Shown here piece after piece: positions 3,892-5,894 of a DNA stretch of 5,894 bases (position 1 is the stretch's first letter; the number at the start of each line of letters is the position of its first letter). The position numbers and the translations under genes are program-made. This DNA is from Planctomycetaceae bacterium (GTDB lineage: Bacteria; Planctomycetota; Planctomycetia; Pirellulales; Thermoguttaceae), in the NCBI GenBank assembly GCA_009783865.1, contig WRCR01000267.1, forward strand, positions 1 through 5,894, read 5' to 3'. The notes beneath the pieces are model-generated. The model did not search any database, was not told the DNA's origin, and saw nothing but the letters and a program-made list of their open reading frames with translations.

Positions 3892-5894
3892 ATGTCCATG
3901 TCTGCGATACATCGAAGCATCTCCACTTTCTGTTTTGTCATTTTTATCTTTGCCGGTTTGACGATATTTCTTCCTGCTGCTGATTTTGATGTCGATAGTG
4001 CCGGTGACTGGGAGAACCCCGATAGCAGAACCCTTGCCGAGGCATTGCAGAACCCAATGCTGGATGATGGAAGTACTATTATCCTCGATACCAATATAAC
4101 CAGCGGCTGGACGAATTGGCTGGCGGGAAGCGGATACACGATTTTTTCCGCTCCGCCGCTCCAAATTTCAGGTGGGCTGCTAACGTTCGACCTGGCTGGA
4201 TATGAGATCAGCGGTGCAGACCTGGATATCGTGACCGGAAACGTGACTTTCCTGTTTCAAAGCGGAACACTGGGAACGACGGGAACGAATTTCGGCATTG
4301 GAGTCAACGGAGATGCCAAGGTTACATTGCACAATATAGATTTATTTGCCGCAATTCTTCAAATCGGCTCGGCAACGACACAGGGAATCTTGACGCTCCA
4401 AGGCACCAGCACGATTTCAGCCGCCTCGCTAAATGTTACCGGTGACGGCAGTTTATTGTCACTCAGTTCTGGAACAAGCGGCACCACTGTCACCGCAGTA
4501 AATTTCTCCGTTCTTGACGGGGGAACGGTTGATTCCAACGGCGGTACTATTTCTGCCGTCAACTTGCTGGTGAAGGGCTACGGGAGTCGTTTGACAACTA
4601 ACGCCGGTGCAGCTGTGTCTGCTCTGTCGGTAGAAGACGGCGGTGCCCTCACCATCAATTCAGGGTCAACTTTCAACGTTTCAGGCAATCTCAAGGTCAG
4701 CGGCGTTGGTGTCCATGAGGCAACGGTCGGGGACTACTATTTTTTACAGTCGACCTTAACCGTAGACGGAAAACTGACGGTTGACGGTGCCATACTCATC
4801 GAAAAGGGTGCCGATGCTGACCTCAGTTCGTTGGAGACCTTTAAAGCAAAGGCGGCGCAATCGCTGACCATACGGAATGTATTCTTTCATGATTTGTCGG
4901 GGAAGTATTTCCAGACAACGGTCACAATGGACGGCGATTTGATTGCCGACGACGGAACAATTAGCGTAACGGGTGGAGCCATCCTGACCGGTGTGAAGAA
5001 CATCACTGCAACTACCGATGGAACCGTTACTATCGACGGCGTGTTTTCCGATAAACTGTCGGGGACAATCCTCCAAACATCGGTCGCAATGGGCGGTGTG
5101 TTAGACGTTGACGGCGGAATCATTGAGATTACCGGCGGTGCCAAGTTGATCGGCACAAAAGACATTTTCGTCAGCGTCGGCGAACTTTTGGTCGAAGGAG
5201 CCGATGGTGAAAAATTTCGCTCGGAAATTGCTGGGAGCGGGGTATTGACGATCAGCGGCAACGGAACAGTTGACGTTAAAGGCGGCGGCTTGATCGGCGG
5301 CAGGACGGGAATCACCGTCGGTGATGGAACCTTGAACGTCAGCGGAATGAACGCGGCGTTGATGCTTTCTTCGACAATCAACTCCAGCGGCGAACTCGTC
5401 GTCGGAGACGGTGCGGTCGGAACACTTACAATCGATAAAGGTGGACTTGTCACTGCCGGCACCACAACAATCGGGCAGGGAGTCGATGAATCAAGCGTTA
5501 CGGTTGCCGGAACCGGAACGGGGGACAGACATTCCAGACTTACCATTACCGGCGATTTGATACTTTCGGAGAGTGCCGACGCTTCCATGACCATTTCCCA
5601 GGGGGGACAGGTTACAGTATCGGGAGACACCTATCTTGGTAACACGGACGGAAAAACGGCGACACTGACGCTGGCGGGTCGTGGCGGAACCGGTGCCACC
5701 GATGCCAGACTCAACACGACCGGGCAAGTGATAGTCGGTAACGGCGGTAACGTGAACCTCACAATCGATCGTGGTGGAAATGTAACCTCCGGAAAAGAAA
5801 CTATCCTCGGTAAAGAGGCGACTTCCAATGTAACGGTTTCGATCAACAGCGACCACTATCGTGCCGCATGGCAAGCCGGAGGAATGCCTCAAGA
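3892..5894 (+). CDS. giant secreted beta-helical repeat protein (autotransporter passenger/adhesin-like), N-terminal part
   Basis: An uninterrupted frame of 667 codons runs from ATG 3892 past the right edge; I read every codon and found no stop. GAAGG (3881-3885) lies six bases before this ATG, which favours it over the in-frame ATG at 3898. Residues 1-30 are a Sec signal peptide: basic HR at 7-8, hydrophobic FCFVIFIFAGLTIFL at 13-27, likely cleavage near LPAA/D. Residues 44-70 contain TLAEAL...DDGSTIILDTNIT, a start often seen in beta-helix surface proteins. Residues 73-278 are irregular Gly/Thr/Ser/Val/Ile-rich strands. From 279 on, tandem repeats appear and pass into repeats resembling the T5SS/PEP-CTERM-associated repeat family, with words such as GTLTIDKGGLVTAG and VIVGNGGNVNLTIDRGGNVTSG. 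The mature part has no visible Cys, as is common in secreted beta-helices. The expected C-terminus is either an autotransporter beta-barrel or a PEP-CTERM-like sorting signal, but it lies outside the window. The role is inferred to be surface attachment or a cell-envelope layer. Confidence 0.88.
   Translation, partial: MSMSAIHRSISTFCFVIFIFAGLTIFLPAADFDVDSAGDWENPDSRTLAEALQNPMLDDGSTIILDTNITSGWTNWLAGSGYTIFSAPPLQISGGLLTFDLAGYEISGADLDIVTGNVTFLFQSGTLGTTGTNFGIGVNGDAKVTLHNIDLFAAILQIGSATTQGILTLQGTSTISAASLNVTGDGSLLSLSSGTSGTTVTAVNFSVLDGGTVDSNGGTISAVNLLVKGYGSRLTTNAGAAVSALSVEDGGALTINSGSTFNVSGNLKVSGVGVHEATVGDYYFLQSTLTVDGKLTVDGAILIEKGADADLSSLETFKAKAAQSLTIRNVFFHDLSGKYFQTTVTMDGDLIADDGTISVTGGAILTGVKNITATTDGTVTIDGVFSDKLSGTILQTSVAMGGVLDVDGGIIEITGGAKLIGTKDIFVSVGELLVEGADGEKFRSEIAGSGVLTISGNGTVDVKGGGLIGGRTGITVGDGTLNVSGMNAALMLSSTINSSGELVVGDGAVGTLTIDKGGLVTAGTTTIGQGVDESSVTVAGTGTGDRHSRLTITGDLILSESADASMTISQGGQVTVSGDTYLGNTDGKTATLTLAGRGGTGATDARLNTTGQVIVGNGGNVNLTIDRGGNVTSGKETILGKEATSNVTVSINSDHYRAAWQAGGMPQ
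4726..5349 (+). repeat. tandem repeats of about 50 residues inside the giant protein
   Basis: Four consecutive units can be aligned: residues 279-331, 332-384, 385-437 and 438-486 (4726-4884, 4885-5043, 5044-5202, 5203-5349). Units 2 and 3 are closest. Both share F-x-D, LSG, QT-S/T-V-x-M-x-G, the spacing of I-x-[IV]-TGGA, G-x-K-[DN]-I and a closing [TV]-[VI]-[DE]-G. Units 1 and 4 are more diverged but keep the strand-turn-strand rhythm. The DNA of units 2 and 3 is still alike: 20 of 25 bases match between 4912-4936 and 5074-5098 by hand. This suggests a fairly recent tandem duplication within a parallel beta-helix. Confidence 0.6.
5350..5894 (+). repeat. T5SS/PEP-CTERM-associated-type repeats
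   Basis: Residues 487-544, 545-601 and 602 onward form units of about 57 residues. The pattern is G-x-L-x-[VI]-[GS], then [LM]-TI-x-x-GG-x-V-T-x-[GS], then x-x-T-x-[IL]-G, and finally a strand ending A-G-x-G-[GT]-T-G. Clear instances are GTLTIDKGGLVTAGTTTIG, SMTISQGGQVTVSGDTYLG and NLTIDRGGNVTSGKETILG. The layout resembles the T5SS/PEP-CTERM-associated repeat (TIGR04393 as I recall it), found in autotransporter passengers and in PEP-CTERM proteins of planctomycetes and relatives. The last unit is cut by the window edge. Confidence 0.6.

Noticed and set aside
4887..5630. Minus-strand ORF of 247 codons rich in Pro, Thr, Val and Ser
   Set aside because: It is the antisense shadow of the giant repeat gene. 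The plus frame has a signal peptide, ribosome-binding site and repeat structure through the same bases, while the minus product is low-complexity without a plausible start signal.
5491..5892. Minus-strand ORFs of 133 and 71 codons near the right edge, and those at 4359-4562, 4756-5076 and 3862-4164
   Set aside because: All lie opposite the giant gene, show no recognisable domains and follow its codon composition.
1..5894. CRISPR array, insertion sequence or transposase gene
   Set aside because: No regularly spaced direct repeats with unique spacers, no terminal inverted repeats with target duplications, and no transposase motifs were seen.

Overview
This window looks like a fragment of an uncultured Gram-negative bacterial genome. 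A member of the PVC group (Planctomycetes, Lentisphaerae or relatives) fits best. The reasons are a Tat-exported amidohydrolase, a Sec-exported serine beta-lactamase-fold hydrolase, and a very large secreted protein built from repeats of the type shared by autotransporters and PEP-CTERM proteins. Base composition is balanced inside the genes and clearly AT-rich between them. The lineage is an inference from gene style, not from a marker gene.

Left part (1-3154): two exported hydrolases lie head to tail on the plus strand. A strong extended -10 promoter (TGaTATAAT, 145-153) sits inside a palindrome very close to a CRP/FNR-family operator (139-162). It precedes a 582-residue YtcJ-type (Amidohydro_3) metal-dependent amidohydrolase with a twin-arginine signal (202-1950). 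After 76 bp without a convincing terminator comes a 375-residue class C beta-lactamase / DD-peptidase / esterase-like serine hydrolase (2027-3154). The pair is probably one transcription unit of envelope or extracytoplasmic catabolic enzymes; the substrates cannot be read from sequence.

Middle part (3155-3891): about 740 bp without a confident protein gene, but full of structure. It holds an imperfect hairpin after the hydrolase stop and a TTGACA-containing promoter-like stretch. A 47-nt piece of a tRNA-Lys(TTT) gene follows, with perfect anticodon and T arms and 3' acceptor strand but no 5' acceptor strand or D arm. Next come a long interrupted inverted repeat, a GC-rich terminator-like hairpin and a third hairpin covering the Shine-Dalgarno sequence of a doubtful 46-codon ORF. 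An AT-rich leader finishes the section. The tRNA 3' fragment is the classic footprint of site-specific integration into a tRNA gene. Its orientation would put an integrated element on the left (hydrolase) side and older chromosome on the right.

Right part (3892-5894): a single open frame with a signal peptide runs off the right edge for at least 667 codons. It encodes the N-terminal part of a giant secreted beta-helical surface protein. An irregular Gly/Thr/Ser/Val-rich beta-strand region (about residues 31-278) gives way to tandem repeats of about 53 residues (279-486). These pass into repeats of about 57 residues resembling the T5SS/PEP-CTERM-associated repeat family (487-667+). The large minus-strand ORFs opposite it are shadows of its codon composition.
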